64,000 bases of DNA from Ditylenchus dipsaci (Eukaryota > Nematoda > Chromadorea > Rhabditida > Anguinidae): NCBI GenBank assembly GCA_004194705.1, contig SADC01000913.1, positions 1-64,000 on the forward strand, read 5' to 3'. The translations under genes and the position numbers were made by a program. How positions within the stretch are numbered: position 1 is the first letter of the stretch; each line of letters starts with the position of its first letter. Shown one piece after another: positions 42,434 to 55,330 of this stretch. A model generated the notes under the pieces. The model was not told the DNA's origin, ran no database searches, and saw nothing but the letters and a program-made list of their open reading frames with translations.

Positions 42434-42747
42434 TATCTTACAACTGGATTTTTCAATCTTTTTCTGACTCCCTTGTGAGGTGCGTATTAATTGATCTAGA
42501 TTGACTCATTTTCATTGTACGCAGTCACTTTTTGAAATTTGTGTTTTTCGTTACTTTCTATTTTTTCAAACTAAACTTTCCAGTATTATTTTTGTTATTA
42601 TATTGTTTATTTTGAATTGGAGCAACATTTTTTCTAAGAAAACTTTATTCTGTTTGAATTCATTAATATTTTTGGGGAAGTACAGGATATCCCATGGGAA
42701 ACTAACTTATTTTAAAACAAAAGTCAATCCTTCTTTATTTGACTGAG

Positions 42748-42925
42748 TGGATTTGAGGACTTGCCGGGTGTGGACAACTCCAAAAAATATTTTGATTCAA
42801 GCTGTCACACCAATTCGAGATTTGCGTCCGCTTCACCAGAAGCCATGACTCAGTTAGGGAACTATTTTCTTAAAACTTTTCTTCTAAACATTCATTTTTC
42901 TTTGGCTATCAGTTTGTATTGTTAG
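42748..42925 (+). CDS. Terminal-exon candidate with hydrophobic C-terminus
   Basis: After an AG acceptor at 42747 the frame reads GFEDLPGVDNSKKYFDSS, then HTNSRFASASPEAMTQLG, and ends in a hydrophobic NYFLKTFLLNIHFSLAISL before TAG at 42923-42925. The 58 open codons with coding-like composition suggest the last exon of a gene whose other exons are unclear. A donor-like GTTAGT overlaps the stop. Confidence 0.35.
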
Positions 42926-44858
42926 TGTATTTGGATTATGTGTAATACAAATTTTCTGTTTACTCACTCTTATTTCACACTACAAATTGGCAAAAACGCC
43001 AAATTTTATCGCAAGTACAATTTTTAAAGATTAAACGTTTTTTATAGTTAGTTTTTGTTTTTCTCTTTTAATTATTTTCAGAAAAAATAGTTATTTCCAA
43101 CGATCTGATGAAATATTGTGTATAGAAATTACAAAAGGTGGCTGTAAATGTTTTCTTACTCTATGGTTTATATATTTTTATACTTTTTTAAAGGTTTATG
43201 AGACTTTCGGCGTTGCTGTAATACTGTGCGCCCCGCGGGTTTTCACCTAAGAAGAAAAGAAAAAAATACAGGAGCTACTTTTTTGGCTGCTTTACCCTGT
43301 TTTTCAACTCGGGCAGTGGCGATTACCAAATTCTGCCCTCTAATTTTATATCGCTATTTTTGTTATACAGAATTTCCTCTAATATAATTATTCATCTAAT
43401 CACTCAAAAAATCTGAATCTCAACCAATCTGAATTTAACCACTATCTGATAGAGACAGTCTTTTCCAGTCCATCGCCTTCCTTTACTTTTGTAATACACC
43501 CGTAACAAAGAGTGGCAACAATAACACCATTTCAGAAGTTTATAAACAAAAGACAAACAAAGGATAAAGACATTATTCTTTGCCATCTTTTTTTCAAATG
43601 CTAGTTACGAAAAAAATAAAAACTTTTAAACTTTTAGCCAAAGTTTTAACCAAAATTAAACGCAACAAAATTACAAAAGGTGGCTGTAAATGTTTTCTTA
43701 CTCATTTTAAAGGGGAAATCTATTTTTAGGTTTTGAAAAAATGGCTTCGGTGGCGCTTGCTTTTTGGTCCAAAATGGTGCACACGTTCGATTCCACATGG
43801 TGGCACCCTTATTATTTTGGATTGTTTGGCTTTGATGTATTAGTTCAGTTGTATTAGTGCAGTGTAAATGGATGGTTATGTATTTCTCATGTTTTGTCCT
43901 TATATGAGGGCAATTTTTTTAAACCATTATTTGAGCGCGTTTTGGTTTCATTAAAATTAACGTCCTAAGCTAAACTTTTTGCTCAATATCATGAAAAAAA
44001 CATACTCAGAAGCTCCAAGAAGCATTACCTTTGACCAAAACTTGACCAAAACCTGACCTGACTAAGACCAAAACCTGAAAATAATGCATTTCTAACTTAG
44101 AATAAGCCTTAAGTTTTTTTGGTTAGGTCAGCGTATGTTAGGAAGGCCTCAAACGTGTTTTTTAAAGGCTTTAAACATACAAGGGTAAAAGAGTAAAGAA
44201 AAATTTTTGGTACCCTTTTCCCGAATTTTCCTTGTAATTATGTTTGTCAGATATTTTTTATTTGACATTTCACTTTCGCAAATTTCCAATATAAATCTAT
44301 AATAAAATAGTGCTTAAAACTCAAGACTTCACTATTGTTTCTGTTGCACTTCAATAGGCTTTCGGCAATCTCAATAAAAAGAGCTTTTGTGCATTTTCCA
44401 ATATTTAATTTGGTCGATTGACCTCACTACCTATTCTAAAAACCTTTAGAATTCCTTCTAAATTTCACTAGACTAAGTATTGATTAGAAACGAAGTTGTG
44501 TATGTGTTTTTAATGCCAACATCCGTAGTAGAGATATCCTAATTTTGCTTGCTTTCACCAAACATTCTTCGTCTTTATAACAGCATGCAAACTATTCATT
44601 ACCAAAACTATCTTTTTTGTCTTGATATTACGAATCTTCATTTAGATTCTATTCTTTACCTCAATATAAGATGTTTCACTCATGCTGTCAATATTTAGTT
44701 CACCAACAGGTCTATTTGTTGACGTTTTCTTTAAAAACTTTAAAGTCGCATACCTCACCTCGAACAAATTATAACTAATGGTTACAATTTTTGCCTATTT
44801 TTTGTGAAGAATTGTAGACATTCTCGGAACAATAATGTGTGGGTATATGATATAGGAT
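42926..44858. other. No gene recognised
   Basis: AT-rich. ATTACAAAAGGTGGCTGTAA with ATGTTTTCTTACTC occurs twice (43130 and 43670) as a direct repeat of about 35 bp. A 39-codon frame from ATG 43742 is coding-like in composition but has no other support. Confidence 0.4.
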
Positions 44859-45102
44859 TACCGTATAACCTCTATTAAACGGGCACCCTACAGTTAACGT
44901 TTTTCAAATTTGCTTTGCTTTTTTAACCCCAATATTGTTTATTTTTCGAAACGGACGACCACTCATTTTGTAGAGCTTCACAAACTCTACAAAATGAGTG
45001 GTCGTCCGTTTCGAAAAATAAACAATATTGGGGTTAAAAAAGCAAAGCAAATTTGAAAAACGTTAACTGTAGGGGTGCCCGTTTAATAGAGGTTATACGG
45101 TA
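44859..45102. mobile_element. TACCGTA-family MITE, essentially perfect 244 bp palindrome
   Basis: TACCGTATAACCTCTATTAA begins an arm of about 107 bp, matched base for base by the second arm, around a centre with GTAGAGCTTCACAAACTCTAC. The copy-specific variant AAACGGGCACC is present on both arms. Such conservation implies a recent insertion. Confidence 0.93.
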
Positions 45103-46332
45103 TGATATATTGCTACCATATGGCTATATAAACCAAAGACAAAAGCTTTCATATACGTTCTTATACCTTTTCGGCTTTCATATGTCATGATATGCATGAA
45201 TAAGAGATTAGAGATTTAGTTCAGCTTTTATTAACCGAAGATTTTGTATTTGATCTATCTATTTATGTTTTGCTTACACCTTTAATTATTCCGACTTACC
45301 ATCCCTACCAAAAATCCAAATAAAGCATATTTTCAGTTCCCTAGGCCCTTTTTTATTGGGTATAAATTCTTGTGTTTAAATTTATTGTTAACTTAGGATA
45401 AGCCTTAGGCTTTTGGGTAGGCTTTTTAGACTCAAAATGGGTCAGTGTGTGTTAACTATTATGAGACTGTCGGCTAGCCTAAGTAAGTAATTAACTACCA
45501 CCCCCAACTAAAACAAAATACACGTCAATCAAATAAACCAATTCTAGTGATAGGGTGGATGCAGTCTTAACTATGGAAATAAGTCAGCAAAACTTGCAAA
45601 AAAAAATGTTTGCGAAAAAATAACACAAAGTGTTGTATGAATTACAGATGCAGATGTGTTTTGGCACGTCTTTTTATTTAAAAACAATGGGAAAAGACCA
45701 TTGCAAACACAAAATTTAGTTCTGTATTCTTTCTGCTTTTTACAGTAGGACTCAAAGAGCAAATAGTATTAGTATAGCAAAGGATTCGTTTTGCTTTCTT
45801 TTAATTATAGCTTAGGCTAGCTGCCAAGGTTAGCTATTTCTACGACACTACGAATGTCAAAAAATTGTTAGTTTAATTTATCATTCTTAATCGAATTCGA
45901 AAAGTTAAAAATAATAAGAGCATATTAAATTATCCAAGTTTCAGCCTTACAGTCGAATGTTAAAACACATTGCTGTCAGTTTTTTAATTTTGTTAACCAT
46001 CTCTTAAAAAAATCGTTTATATTAAGCAAGCTTTTTACCAGCAAAAGCTTTTCTAATCAAAAATCAGCATTTCATGTTATAGCTGACTCATGAAAGACAC
46101 AAGAACGACAACAAAACAGGATTTTAGGAAAACTAAAAACTTTAAGAAAAAGGAGAAAGAAAATACCAATTACACCAATAGAAGAAATACCCAAAGAAAA
46201 ACCACCATTTTCGGGAATTCAAAAGATTTTAGTCTGTAGACCGGAATCCAAAAAGACATAACAAATTTTTAGGCCCTATTTTTTCAGGCTTAGGCTTTTT
46301 TAGACACAGAATCGATCAGAGTGTGTTAACTT

Positions 46333-46517
46333 TTATGAAATCCCTTAATAATTTTATATACTTTCTTAATAATGTCTTTTTTAGTGTTAAAACTGAAAAA
46401 AACTCAATAAAAAATAAATTGGTTCAAAACTAAATTACTTGTTGAGTTTTTTTCAGTTTTAACACTAAAAAGGACATTATTAAGAAAGTTCATGAAATTT
46501 TTAAGAGGGTTTCATAA
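46333..46517. mobile_element. Foldback element, TTATGAAA(T/C)CC ends
   Basis: TTATGAAATCCCTTAATAAT pairs with TTTTTAAGAGGGTTTCATAA, and inner arms pair AGTGTTAAAACTGAAAAAAA with TTTTTTTCAGTTTTAACACT. No coding potential. Flanking 45103-46332 and 46518-47883 hold only isolated TAGGCTTTTGGGTAGGC or CCTAAGCCTAAG fragments. Confidence 0.85.
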
Positions 46518-47883
46518 AACCAATAAGAGACAAGCAAAATATTAGTCTTTATGAATATGTTAGGAGTCTGTTAATGACTAGTAGGATTCTTTTCGATTTT
46601 TTTTTGTTTTCGACTTTTTTTTGTTCCTTGGAGCGTTTTTTTGGGTATAAATTCATGTGTTTAAATTTATTTTAACTTAGGCTGAGTTAGGCTTTCAAAT
46701 CTTAGACTTTTGGTTGAATACCAAGGCCGCCTTTCTGTATAGACAGATATATCTCCTTTTTCAAATTCCACTTCAACTCAAAATCAGAAAATTCGAAAAA
46801 ATAAAGGAATAAATTTGGGTCCATGTTTAGCTTCTAAAAAGTTCTTGCTAGCAGATTAATGGGTTATTCTTCATTTATTATTTTTTCGCCATGTAGTGGG
46901 TGGTCTAAAAAAATTCGAAAATTTTTTGTATTCACTAATTTTTACTTCTTTTGCTTTTGACTCGGAAATTGATGTTATTTTTTAAAATTATGTAAGTTTT
47001 GCTGGTAGTATCATCTTGCAACCGTAAACAGCGCTCTCAAATGAACGATTTCCTATACAGAAAATAAACTTTTTTTTGCAATAGTTAATTGATTCAAAAA
47101 AGGGTTGGTTTTTATTCCTGATTATCCTGAAAAATCAATTTCTTTAGCCAAATTTATGTTCAAAATAGGGCTATCAAAAAATTGCGCCACCCTGTATTTG
47201 ATACCTCTTCAAAAAAGAATTCCTATTGTGTGATCCCTAGAGTAGGGTCAATTAGGGTCAATATTTCTCGACACTATTTTAGCCCTAGAAGTGAGTTAAC
47301 TCACAAAAAATTTAAGTAAAGTAAACAGTATGTGCTTTTTGGGACATTTTTTAGCTGTTTTGGTACATTTTTATCATATATTTTTCGATAAGACTTATTT
47401 TGCAGCTCTTAAGACTTTTTTAGTCCCGGCTAACGTGCGCTGACCTTCCCTAAGCCTAAGAACTAAGCCTAAATTTGAAAAAGTTAGAAAAAAAACAAGG
47501 AAGAGGTAGAAAACCGTTTATCTATTGCCAAAATGATGCGTGCTTAGTTTCACATTACCTGAAATTCTACACATTTTTTATTTCTCAACGCGTTTGCTCA
47601 CCTTTCAAAATAAAAGCTCAGAGCTTGCTCACATTTTGGTATATAAAGCTTGTGACTTGTAGAAATATGCCAGGAAATTTTAAACAATCGACATCGTGAA
47701 TAGAGTTTATTCGGAGTTTTGAGACCTATCTGTCAGGGGTTAGACCTATCTGGAGAAGCAACATTTTGGGTGTTCAAAATTTTGAAAATGAAACAATAAA
47801 TTTAAAAAGAATATCCATAAAAATCGTGTTTTAGAAAACCTATTAAATATTTTGAAGGTAAAAGTTCATTGTGTAACTCAGTT

Positions 47884-48262
47884 TAATTATGGCATCTTTA
47901 GTGTAAAAATGAACGTTTTTCTGTTGTTAATTTTTGACATTTTTTTGTATTAAAAATGTCATTATTAATAAACTTTAGTTAATTATGACATCTTTAGTGT
48001 AAAAATGGACGTTTTTTTGTTGTTAATTTTTGACATTTTTTGTATTAAAAATGTCATTATTAATAAACTTTAGTTAATTATGACATCTTTAGTGTAAAAA
48101 TGGATGTTTTTTGTTGTTAATTTTTGACATTTTTTGTATTAAAAATGTCATAATTAACAAAATTTTATTAATTATGAGATTTTTAGTGTAAAACTTGATG
48201 TTTTTTTGTTGTTAATTTTTGACATTTCTGTATTGAAAATGTCATTATTAAGAAACTATTCA
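47884..48262. repeat. Tandem repeat, four units of about 95 bp
   Basis: Units start at 47884, 47981, 48076 and 48170 with AATTATGRSATCTTTAGTG and contain GTTGTTAATTTTTGACAT and TAAAAATGTCATTATTAA. The units differ by a few substitutions and by T-run length. Each unit also contains the small inverted pair TTTTGACAT / ATGTCA. Confidence 0.9.
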
Positions 48263-48599
48263 TGTGACAAACATTTTTTTACCACACATACTGATGTTAT
48301 ATGTGTATTTTGCATCACTCTAATTATTATTTTTTCCCAACTTTTGGAATTCTTGAAATTTTACGTCAAAATTTTTATTTTCGGTGCTTCTAAAATGCTA
48401 AAAAACTTCTAAAATAAATGGCGATTGCTGCTCTGTGTGTAAGACTAATGCCTATGTCTTGGAACTTCTTTTATCATACACTCAAGTATTTCCAACCCAA
48501 CAAGGTTATTTACGTGATTCGGTTTTGAAATCGTGTAGCGTATTTTCTCTATTAAGCCCCTTCTCTCTAATAACTCCGGCTAAAGTACACTATAACGCA

Positions 48600-48770
48600 G
48601 CCTAAGCCAAGCCAGTAAAGATTCTAGACCCAGTCCAAACCCAAATCAACCAAAGATTTCCGTCCATGAAAAAGCTGCCAGCATACTTTTTCAAACCTCT
48701 TATTGGGAACCTCTTATTGGATTGGGTTTGGACTGGGTTTGGAATCTTTACTGGCTTTGGAAAAATTACA
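48600..48770. repeat. Inverted repeat, CCAGTAAAGATTC arms
   Basis: AGCCAGTAAAGATTCTAGAC with CCAGTCCAAACCCA faces TGGGTTTGGACTGGG and AATCTTTACTGGCT. A preceding half TACCGTA-like end (CGTATTTTCTCTATTAAGCC) is at 48538. Confidence 0.75.
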
Positions 48771-49549
48771 TTTCTCTGCATCAAATTTCTGCGCTTTTAA
48801 TATAGATGAGTCGTTTTTTGTGCTCTCTTTTGTCTTTTGTGCACCGGAGATCCACATGTCAAGTAATTAACTCTTACGAAGGGGTAGAGATTTGTTTGAC
48901 TACAAAGCCGTTGTTTGACTACAAACAATCAAACTAAAAGTGGACAAAAGTGAAATAGGTTCAATATGTGTTGGTTGTTCCCCCCGAAACAATATGTCTT
49001 GGCCCGCTGTTGATTTTTTTTAGCTGAATGGATTGTTTCACTAAATCAGTTCTAAATTTCCCTTATGAAAATGATTGAGAGAAGAACAAATTTGAATTAA
49101 AAAAGTATCACTTGTTAATAGTAGAGATGATGACGGGAAGGGATCTCTTCGTAATCCCAATCCCGCTCGAGCCGCTTTTGAGCCAAAATCCCACCCTATC
49201 ATTTTCCAAAATCCTTATCCCGATAACGAAATTCGTTGATTCTCGATCCACAATTTCTATCCTTTATATATTCTTAAAACCACCAAGATTTTTTTTGTCT
49301 CGATTTTTTTTCTGATGTATGATCACGGGGTTTCAAAAATAAAATTTGTGTTCAATTAAAGCCAAACAAAACGCCAAGAATTTTAAAATAATTTTTTCCC
49401 GTTTCAAAGCGATCTTTTCATTTTTGAATAACTTTTTAAACTTTTTATACGATTTTTTTGCGAAATTCTGCGTCAAAAGTGATAACAAACTACATCTCAA
49501 ATATTGATTTGGCAAACTAGTTACATTGTCTACCTGATTTCAAATTTTA

Positions 49550-49712
49550 CAGTTAAACCTCTTTTCAAGGACAACATATACAAGAACACATTTTATGTAA
49601 GGGCACCCTTTTGTGGATCTTTTTTTATGGTTTCTTAGCTTCAGTGCCTCTATACAGTTTGGTTATACGGTTTGGTCAGTCTCTTGAGTATCTTTAGATA
49701 CAAGTTCGACTG
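49550..49712. mobile_element. Small pogo-like MITE, TA duplication
   Basis: CAGTTAAACCTCTTTTCAAG at the left and GATACAAGTTCGACTG at the right, flanked by TA (49548-49549 and 49713-49714). Confidence 0.75.
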
Positions 49713-49841
49713 TACATTTAGCGTAAAATTTCACAGATTATGTCCACCATCTATGTGAAAAATTGAGACCTGAGAGGTGAAAAAAACCCACAAGAAAAAA
49801 TGCTGCCATTCTGCAGAGTGGCTTGTTATGCGATGTGGGTA

Positions 49842-49867
49842 ACACACGGTGTGTACACACCGTGTGT
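49842..49867. repeat. Perfect 26 bp palindrome
   Basis: The half-site ACACACGGTGTGT is followed directly by its exact reverse complement, with no spacer. It is isolated in ordinary AT-rich sequence. Confidence 0.9.
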
Positions 49868-50184
49868 TTCTGTGGAAGCCGATGAGATTTGAATTACGAA
49901 AGTGCATAGACGAAATTTTTTATCACACATACATGACAGATATAACGAAACATAAAATTATTGTTTCAACAAAGCGAAGATAACTAACTTTATCGAGTGG
50001 GTCAGATCTGAAGAGCCCTCATTCCAGCAATTGTTTTCTTGCCAACCAGCACAGGCGATTCGATTTGCTTTAGTAGAGAGAGTACGAACACATTCCTTTT
50101 TAAAATGAGGGTGCGACGATTTATGTCATTATGTCCAACACATAAAGTTTATTTCTCATCTCTTTTTCTTTATACATTGTTACT

Positions 50185-50423
50185 TACCGTATTCATTTGA
50201 ATTAAACCACCATTGGGTTCAACCCCCACAAATGGGAAAATTTTCAGGTCAATTGGTGGATCTCAACCAAAATTGGGAAAGCGGAATCGTTAGAGCTCGT
50301 GCTAGTTAAGAAAAGGCAATAAACAGCTCTGCAAAATATTAACTCTGCCTCGAGATGCAAATCATAGGGATGGGATCCTTATCTTATCCTTAGAAAGACT
50401 GGTTTAACTAGAACAATACGGTA
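50185..50423. mobile_element. TACCGTA-family MITE, diverged
   Basis: TACCGTATTCATTTGAATTA with AACCACCA at the left; GACTGGTTTAACTAG then AACAATACGGTA at the right; family interior (GAAAGCGGAATCG, GAGCTCGTGCTAG, GCTCTGCAAAATATT) present. Confidence 0.75.
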
Positions 50424-52187
50424 GCCAAAATACCGCCGACTTTTCAGACAACTGCCTTCCTAATAATAAATCAGTTGTTTGTAGGACGGCGCCGAGATTA
50501 CTGAAAATTTTCTTGTCTTTAACCGAAATTTCAAATTTCGAATTTTTTTTGCATAATATGTTTGGTTCACGAAAAAAGCTGGATTTAGCCATTGAGCTGT
50601 AATGTAGCCTTGAGTAATAATTGAGTAATGTAGCCTTTGAAATGTAGCCTTTGAGCTGCACTGCTAGATCCTAGTTGGATTTAGCTAAAATCGGTAAATT
50701 TCGATACTTAGAATTATCATTAGCCGAAAAAACATGGTTTTTAACGTAAAAATGTGACTTTTTAACATTGCTCCGTATAAAAAGTTCCAAATCGCGTATA
50801 AATTCAAACAATATTGCACATACATACGTAAAAATTCACGGGCTATCACGCTAACGATTTTGTTTTGAAGCTTTATACCAGGAAACAAAGGCTCGGGGCA
50901 GTTTTAGGACATAACTCAGTAAGCTTTATGAATACTTCTTTCATAAAACCATTTTGTAATCACAGAATTTGTTATTGTTCGTTAGCAAGTAGTGGCTCAT
51001 TGGAAAGCTAAAATACCAGGGAATCTTCCCAACATAAAATTATAAACAGCAACGGGAAAATACTACAAAAAATCAGCAACATAAGTCAAAGGAAAAACAA
51101 GTCGATAATCATTGTTTTTTTTAATTTTTCAATTTCGTGCAAAATTCTCTACTGAACACAAATTTGAGTTTTGAAACACCGTGATGATTTATAACAGAAT
51201 CTTTGTTGCATATTTTAATATATATATGAGAAATAACCACCTAGTCTGAGAATTTAACCGCCTCTTTTAACTTCATAATTATAAAAACTACAATTTGACC
51301 ATAATTTGACCGTTTTTATGAAGGATGGTCGGCTTTTTCTGCTTTATGCTTTCTGTAAGAGGAAACCAGCTGGCTCTTATCGTTTAGTTTTGTTTTATCT
51401 TTATGGTAACATAAATGTAAGCCTAGAATTGTGGTTAAACAGTAGCGTAAAAAACTTGTGTAAGCTAGAAATTTTTATTAGAAACATGTGAATTCGATAT
51501 GCAGCTATCGAAATATTTTTTACTAGTAATTAGCTTTGTTCTGTAATCATATAAACTATTGTGATGTTTAAAATTCTGCAATATTCTGCAAAGCTGTTTA
51601 TTACGTTTTTTTAACTCCCTCGTGTTCTATCGACTCTGTTTTTTAGATTTCAAAATTTTCTCCAAAAGTATCGAGATAGACCTCTTTGCAGAATGGGGGA
51701 TGCGTTTAATTCATCAAAAACGACACAACAAGTATTTTTAACTTCCTCTATGGTGTTACGGGCAACCTGTTTCAAACAAACAGTTGTTTTTTTAGTAATT
51801 GTTTGTATTTTAGTGAGGAAATTTTAAAAGATTCTGGGAATTGGAAACTGTTTTTGCTGTGTACCAACTGGAGTAATCTTTGCTAGAAAGTGATGAACAC
51901 TAAAAATAATCTTTATTCTAGGTGCTTAATCAACTAATCTGAATGTGTTGAGGCATGGAATGCATTAAATTATAATTGTTGATGTCCAAAAACAATGACA
52001 TCATGACCAAATTTGCATTCATATGAACTCACTAACCCCTCTTCTTTTCACTCTAAATCAATTATTTGTCTTTGTCTATCCCCCCTTCGACACTCACACT
52101 ACCACATTACCTACGAAAATATACACAGCATAAAGATGTCTTGGTCTTCCAGGTTGATATTTTTCTATAATAATCTCAAAACCAGTC
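50424..52187. other. No gene recognised
   Basis: AT-rich. A short local duplication (GTAGCCTTTGA) lies at 50606-50660. The 61-72 codon frames here show no motif or splice support. Confidence 0.4.
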
Positions 52188-52424
52188 ACCGTATTTCCTC
52201 TAAAAAGTGCGCACGCGCGCTTATTTTTTGAACCTCCAAATATCGGATAATTTTGAATTCAATCTCAGGATTTTCGCGTGCTCAACTAAAATCTATGAAA
52301 TGGAATTTGGTTGAAGTCGGGAGGGTTAAAAAATGCAAAAAAAACAGTTTTGGAAAATATTTTATCTGAGCTGAGATACAGGTCTTCAAACTAAAGGGTG
52401 CACGCTTATTAGAGAAATACCGTA
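52188..52424. mobile_element. TACCGTA-family MITE, TGCGCACGC variant
   Basis: CACCGTATTTCCTCTAAAAA with GTGCGCACGCGCGC at the left; GTGCACGCTTATTAGAG then AAATACCGT at the right. The right end lacks the expected ACGGT order, so that terminus is altered. Family interior present. Confidence 0.7.
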
Positions 52425-53864
52425 AAACTCTTTTTGACTATTTTTGCAAAAAATTCAAATGAAAAACAGAGTTTTGCCGCAAAATTTCCGCAAGGCTCTA
52501 ACTTTTTTCTCTTATGTCATTTTTAATGTCCTCTGTCTATCTGAAAGAGGAGACTCAGGGTTACATTTTGATCCAAAAATAAAATCTTTTCGTGCACATT
52601 TGGCAAAATTTCATGCAGCTGGAATGTTAAAAGTTTTAAGTGCCACACAAATATTCGCTGCTCTCATAACTCAAACATGGAAAAGGGCAAATGTTTGTAA
52701 AATTGTTTTAGAGTGCGCACATACAGAGAACAAACAGAACATACAGAACATACACATACAGAACAAAAGAAAAATAGCTGACCGTTGCCGTCAACAATCG
52801 CTTAGTCAGCAAATGTCAATAACAGAACAAAATGTCAATTGTTATTGACATTTGCTATCACCAGCTACCTCTCATAGAAGATAACTACAAAGCCAGTTAG
52901 CTATGTGAAAAACTAAATATACGGTCAGTTAACTGTGTGATAATCTAACTCTAGACAAAAATATCAAAAAAAAGCTCATTTTTCATCCACATCATTTTTT
53001 TTATTTTTATTATCACGAAGGAAGCTAATCCACACAGACAAATGTAGATCTGCCACATTTTGACGTCATTTGCATCGCTACATAGGACTTTAAAAATTAA
53101 AATCAATACTTTTTCCCCACAAAACTCGATTTCATTTTTATGGTGTCCTTAGTGTCATTATAGTTGGCGAAAATGGTAACTAGACTATTTCTGCATGACT
53201 TTTTCTCTTATTACAGAACATTTTGCGCGACAATTTCTACAAATAAAAAAGGATGTCTGGTCGCGGAAAAAAAAACTAAATTTGGGATTTTTGCAAACTA
53301 TGCAGTGTTTTAAATATTTTAATAAAGAAAGTTGGTTTCGAAAAATGTTTTCTATGGTATCCAATACGTTCTCATCAAATAAATATACTTTTGACATTGT
53401 GTTTTTTATTTTTGACTATCAACTTTTAATTTATATTTTTAAATTAATATCATAAAAATAGACAATGCCACAAACATATTTTTTTTTAGAAAATCACGGA
53501 TTTATGGTGGTGCTTCTTTCTAGTACCAAAACACTTATTTTTAGTACAGAAATTCGGCTTGTATAGAAAAACTTTTTCTAAAATTAAGATTTTTTCTCGT
53601 TTGCACATCAAAGTGTGGCTCTGAATATGAGCTTTTTAATGAAGCCTTAATTTCTTATAAAAGATGTTAAAACCGTAACGGTTTTGTGCTTCGGATGAAA
53701 CAACTTTTTCGACTAAATTCTTTCATCAAAACCCTACCGAATTCGAACCTGAAAACATAAGAAAATGTACTCTGGAAAAAATATATTCGGATTTCTGGTA
53801 TTTTTTTTGGGTCTAGGTGTGTCTTTTTACAAATAAAATGGATTAAAATAAAAAGTGTTTCTGG
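52425..53864. other. No gene recognised
   Basis: Contains a 134-codon open frame (52444-52848) partly made of ACATACAGAACA microsatellite, ending in an inverted pair CAAATGTCAATAACA / TTATTGACATTTG at 52809-52852. No other structure was recognised. Confidence 0.45.
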
Positions 53865-53945
53865 CGGGGGTCAAGCTTGCGACATAAGCCTTTCAAAGAC
53901 AAACGCTTTACCACTGCGTCATAAATTTGAGAAATAGTCACCAAC
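53865..53945 (-). mobile_element. tRNA-like sequence, degenerate
   Basis: On the minus strand GACGCAGTGGTAAAGCG resembles an A box and D arm, and GTCGCAAGCTTGACCCC occupies the B-box position. Anticodon and T stems do not pair well, so it is probably a SINE head or tRNA pseudogene. The following 53946-55079 has no recognised feature. Confidence 0.45.
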
Positions 53946-55079
53946 TGCCCACTTTGAAAACCCTTGAATAGAGTAGTACAATGGGTTTTATTGTACTACA
54001 ATACCTATACAGACAACAAATTTTGGAGTGACTATCCATCTAGCAATTAGCTGCTATCCACCCAGACTTCCATGTGTCTAAGCACTCTAAACCATTATCA
54101 TCTGTAAAGAAGGAGAGCAGCACATGCAAAAAATCGGAGTGTTTCACAGTTGGCATTGTGAAGGATACGCTCTGCAGTAAGAGTAACAATGGTCAATTGG
54201 TGATTGGGTGATGAAAAAGAGACCGACACAACTATACCCACTAGAATAAATATACATCAAACTTTTACATAGCAGAACTAATAATGTAAATTCAAAGACA
54301 TTTAGTTTTCTCTAACTAGGTTCTGACTGCGATTTCTTCGATGCTGTTGTTGGTTTAGCTTAATGATTTGTAGGTAAAGAAAACAACTATGGTCGGTTTA
54401 GTTGTGTGAGAGAGTGGCATGATTCTGCAGAACATTCGCTCATGTAGATTTGTGTTAATGTCTTGTGAACAGATTTTTTGAACTTAGGTTTTCATGCATA
54501 ATTTTATCTGATTTCGTTTTCGTTGGGTGAATAAAACAATTTTTATATATTTTTTATAAAAGATACTTCGAGGATCGTTGTCATTAGAATGGCAAGTAAA
54601 TATTTTACCGAAAGACACTACAAAAGTTGTACTTATGGAATAATCTAAAAACTCCCTGTTTTGATTTTTCGCTGAAAAAACTTGACAATTTATCACGCTT
54701 TTGCTTTTTTCACAAGTTTGCTGACGTTTTACTAAAATTACTTTGTCAAATTTATCCATTTCAAAGCTTGGGCTTGGCAAATAATATAGTTTTTATTTGA
54801 AACAAAATATTCACTCATTTATTTTGGGTTAGATTTTTAGATACAAGCTCTTTGATTTTTTTAAAAAGCATCCTTCATAGTTTGGTGAAACGAAAATGTG
54901 AAGTAGTCATAAATTGTTTAAATTACAAAAGATGTTATTCTTTTAAAATTAAAAAAATCAGTCAATATGAATTTTTTTTAACTTTAACCATTTTGAAACC
55001 TTTCGCTAAACCAATTTGACAAAATCGGAATTGAAAAAAATTGAAAAAAAATGAACAAGTTGAATCATTTGAAAAAAAA

Positions 55080-55330
55080 TGTTTTTTCGACAAAAATAAA
55101 CTAGACAACCATCTATAACACTTCCAAACAAATAATCCAAGTAACACGTATAGTCCAATGGTGAGGAGCGCTCTGTGGTAATCTGGGCATTGAGTGTTCA
55201 ATCCCTGTTAGGGTATCTCTTATTTTCTTAGTTTTCAAAAATTGAAAAAATTCGAAAATTTCGAAAAATTAAGAAAATTCGAAAAATTTGAAAAATTAAA
55301 AAATTCGAAAAATTGAAAAAAATAAGCCTA
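55080..55330 (+). mobile_element. tRNA-derived SINE, uninterrupted copy
   Basis: CTATAACACTTCCAAACAAA and CCAAGTAACACGTATAGTC lead into an A box (TAGTCCAATGGTGAGGAG) and a B box (GTGTTCAATCCCTG), then TTAGGGTATCTCTTATTTTC and a tail of TTCGAAAAATT units. It is the empty-site reference for the split copy at 36600-38530. A reversed GGCGCTAGTAGCGAATACC-family piece follows at 55320-55430. Confidence 0.78.

Noticed and set aside
43742..43858. 39-codon ORF rich in aromatic residues
   Set aside because: A second frame over the same bases is equally open, so coding status cannot be decided.
47884..48262. CRISPR-like array
   Set aside because: The units are contiguous 95 bp repeats without unique spacers, in a eukaryotic context.
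52444..52848. 134-codon open frame on the plus strand
   Set aside because: No splice, domain or compositional support; its second half is ACATACAGAACA simple sequence and a palindrome.
53865..53945. Functional tRNA gene
   Set aside because: A- and B-box-like text is present but the anticodon and T stems do not pair; better called a tRNA-derived remnant.
54110..54260. Minus-strand open segment of about 50 codons (LTIVTLTAERILHNANC...)
   Set aside because: Composition is somewhat coding-like, but there is no start codon, no partner exon and no recognisable motif; chance in AT-rich DNA cannot be excluded.
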